24,150 bases of DNA. It comes from Acidimicrobiaceae bacterium RAAP-2. GTDB lineage: Bacteria; Actinomycetota; Acidimicrobiia; Acidimicrobiales; RAAP-2. The notes below the pieces were generated by a model. It was given only the letters and a program-made list of their open reading frames with translations, was not told the DNA's origin and searched no databases. The position numbers were made by a program, and so were the translations under genes. The DNA lies in NCBI GenBank assembly GCA_001443545.1, contig LMAD01000028.1, positions 1 through 24,150 of the forward strand, read 5' to 3'. Numbering within the stretch: position 1 is the first letter of the stretch; every line of letters starts with the position of its first letter. Below, in pieces: positions 23,401 through 24,150 of the stretch.

Positions 23401-24101
23401 GATACCGACGCGCCCACGAAATCGTCGGCGCCGACCTTTCCGGCGTGCACCTTGCGAATCAAATCCTCATAGGCGAGCAAGAACGTCCGGAAGTCCATGG
23501 CGTCGGCGTCGCGGATCACCGGGACCATCAAGTTACGCGACCCGTCGCTCTTTTCGACGTCCACGGCCAGCCCAAGGCCGACGTGTTCGTGGCGCAAGAC
23601 GCCGGGCGTCCCCTTCTGATCGACGGCGTCGACGAAGGTGGCGTTCATGGCGGGGATCGCGACGAGGCCCTTGATGATGGCGAAGGCGATGAGGTGGGTG
23701 AAGGAGACCTTCGCGCCGCTCGCGCGGCTCAGGGACTCGTTCAGGGCCGAGCGATTGATTTCCAACAGTCGAGCCGAGACCGTTCGGACGCTCGTTGCCG
23801 TCGGTACGGCGAGGCTCGCGTTCATGTTCGACACGATGCGGGCCGCAGCGCCGCGCAACGGCGTCGCCGCGTCGTTAACCACGAGCGGGGCGGCGCTGAC
23901 CATCGGCGAAGGGCTCGGAGAGGCCGTGGCCACGGTCGGCACGGTCGAACGCTGATAGTCAGCGAAGAACTCGCGCCAGCTCGCCGAGACGGACTCGGGA
24001 TCCTCGAGATAGCGGTCGAACATGTCGTCCACGAGCCAGGCGTTCGGTCCGAAGGACCCCTTGACTGGCACCGACGAAGGGATTGGGGATGGCGTCGTCA
24101 C
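20493..24101 (-). CDS. kgd: Multifunctional 2-oxoglutarate decarboxylase / dehydrogenase E1 with E2-like domain
   Basis: The protein has 1202 residues, matching actinobacterial Kgd. An N-terminal E1 helix region (about 20-50, WLVDDMFDRYLEDPESV...WREFF) leads through a Pro/Ser-rich linker to an E2 acyltransferase-like domain (about 85-320) with the active-site DHRIIQG near 293, but without a lipoyl domain. The E1 part follows: MAHRGRLNVL (about 518), ThDP motif HGDAAFAGQG...INNQVGF (about 632-672), YRRHGHNEGDDPSYTQP and the C-terminal transketolase-like region (LPHGYEGQGPEHSS, EEPENMGAWPFV). It decarboxylates 2-oxoglutarate and can serve in the 2-oxoglutarate dehydrogenase complex with separate lipoylated E2 and E3. 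In relatives it is controlled by the FHA protein GarA, which is not present here. The GTG start has TAGTCT 6 nt upstream, a leaderless pattern. First gene of a four-gene unit. Confidence 0.96.
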   Translation of the reverse strand: MTTPSPIPSSVPVKGSFGPNAWLVDDMFDRYLEDPESVSASWREFFADYQRSTVPTVATASPSPSPMVSAAPLVVNDAATPLRGAAARIVSNMNASLAVPTATSVRTVSARLLEINRSALNESLSRASGAKVSFTHLIAFAIIKGLVAIPAMNATFVDAVDQKGTPGVLRHEHVGLGLAVDVEKSDGSRNLMVPVIRDADAMDFRTFLLAYEDLIRKVHAGKVGADDFVGASVSLTNPGTLGTVQSVPRLMPGQGAIIGVGALTWPPGFEAADPRALAELGVGKVMNLTSTYDHRIIQGAESGLFLKFVAECLTGGHDFYDDVFSSLGIPYEPSRWSMDCNPAAGGGESERVLKQIRVQELINMYRVRGHLYAHLDPLHSDPPPVHDELELSTYGLSIWDLPRRFITGGLAGRDEATLEEILAILREAYCRTTGIEYGHIMDPAQKRWIQARVEGVRSAMSADEQRRVLGALNEAEVFERFLHSRYVGQKRFGLEGAESTIVALQAILDAAADDDVREAVIGMAHRGRLNVLANIVGKSYSDIFSEFEGNLDPESVQGSGDVKYHKGAHGTFQNVHGTSIAVSMASNPSHLEAVSPVVEGIVRAKQDQVVRPGDGSVPNTAVEHYPFLPILIHGDAAFAGQGVVAETLNLSQLSGYHVGGAIHIVINNQVGFTTAPESARSSVYPTDVAKMIQAPIFHVNGDDPEACARAARLAFEYRQTFQRDVVIDVVCYRRHGHNEGDDPSYTQPQMYKIIDQMRSVRKMYTETLVRRGDISLEEAERALDEFNARLQSVLDEVRTVPVPTLHGIPIADVTPDARAPETGVARDALLIVASATMSAPAGFTIHPKLERQFSQRRALLDGGEVDWALGEALAFGSLLTDGTNVRLMGQDSRRGTFSHRHAALIDFETGEQHIPLANLGTPGFFTVRDSFLSEYAALGFEYGYSVEANRSLVAWEAQFGDFVNGAEIIIDNFLVAAEDKWGQRASLVMLLPHGYEGQGPEHSSGRIERFLSLCARNNLRIAQPTTAAQYFHLLRSQVARETVTPLIVFTPKSMLRATQTRSPLSAFEHGSFQAVLDDAAAKRDQVTRVVFASGKVAHEALARRSEVGAEQVAVVRVEQLYPWPHDEIDEILAAYPNLAEVVWLQEEPENMGAWPFVHHQVHRQLRDVTVSHVARAESASPATGSSLIHVAEQADLLTRAVG

Positions 24102-24113
24102 TTCACCAGACTA
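24102..24113 (-). promoter_or_regulatory. Leaderless-type -10 (TAGTCT) of the kgd unit
   Basis: On the minus strand TAGTCT (24113-24108) is followed by 6 nt (GGTGAA) and the GTG at 24101. The remaining 37 bp to the window edge show no convincing -35 at 16-19 nt. Confidence 0.5.
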
Positions 24114-24150
24114 GGGCCCACGCGACCATTTTGAGTTGGTCCACCCCCGG

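Noticed and set aside
23151..24134. 327-residue open frame on the plus strand opposite the kgd N-terminal region
   Set aside because: Arg/Asp/Gly-rich shadow of the E2-like domain coding sequence; no recognisable motif.
1..24150. CRISPR array, toxin-antitoxin, restriction or other defence system
   Set aside because: No regularly spaced repeats and no nuclease/methyltransferase or toxin pair were found; the NYN-S1 gene sits in a metabolic unit without defence partners.

Overview
The window looks like a chromosomal segment of a high-GC actinobacterium, plausibly of the class Acidimicrobiia, with the edge of an integrated mobile element at its left end. This is inference from several signs. There is a fused actinobacterial-type 2-oxoglutarate decarboxylase/dehydrogenase (Kgd) with an N-terminal E2-like domain. 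Starts are often GTG. Genes are tightly packed with GTGA/ATGA overlaps. TANNNT hexamers repeatedly sit 6-8 nt before start codons, as expected for leaderless transcripts. No rRNA or other decisive taxonomic marker is present.

Layout. (1) 2-1189: C-terminal part of a large serine recombinase, cut by the window edge. Its reading frame runs into the 3' end of tRNA-Val(UAC) (1152-1228, minus), so an integrated element probably lies to the left and abuts the tRNA. (2) 1350-3014: a CHAD-domain protein (+) converging on an inositol-monophosphatase-family phosphatase (-), with a 33-bp 3' overlap. (3) 3074-7041: a secreted family 3 glycoside hydrolase with an inserted PA14-like domain, an unrecognised 185-aa protein, a small lipoprotein, and an opposing 112-aa acidic protein. 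(4) 7176-10147: a trio of a sigma-like/HTH protein, a membrane-anchored Thr/Ser/Pro-rich protein, and a three-TM protein with a C-terminal winged-helix/BTAD-like module. (5) 13559-10109 (minus): alpha/beta hydrolase, membrane-anchored MurF-like ligase, and D-Ala-D-Ala ligase, a late peptidoglycan-precursor unit. (6) 13618-18165 (+): a compact UvrD-type helicase, then an FAD-linked 2-hydroxyacid dehydrogenase coupled to a ThDP-dependent decarboxylase-like enzyme. (7) 24101-18111 (minus): kgd, an NYN-nuclease/S1 fusion, a FabZ-like dehydratase and an ExoIII-like nuclease, all joined by 4-bp GTGA overlaps.

How the genes work together. MurF and Ddl act in succession: Ddl makes D-Ala-D-Ala and MurF attaches it to the UDP-MurNAc-tripeptide. 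The FAD enzyme could oxidise a 2-hydroxyacid to the 2-oxoacid that the ThDP enzyme then decarboxylates or ligates. Kgd handles 2-oxoglutarate in central metabolism, but its three coupled partners (RNA nuclease, acyl dehydratase, DNA repair nuclease) are functionally mixed.

No intergenic gap exceeds about 135 bp. I saw no CRISPR array, rRNA, insertion sequence, convincing intrinsic terminator or recognisable defence system. The most unusual items are the recombinase/tRNA junction, the NYN-linker-S1 protein, the membrane-anchored MurF-like ligase, the helicase with almost no 2B domain, and the BTAD-like membrane protein with its two neighbours.
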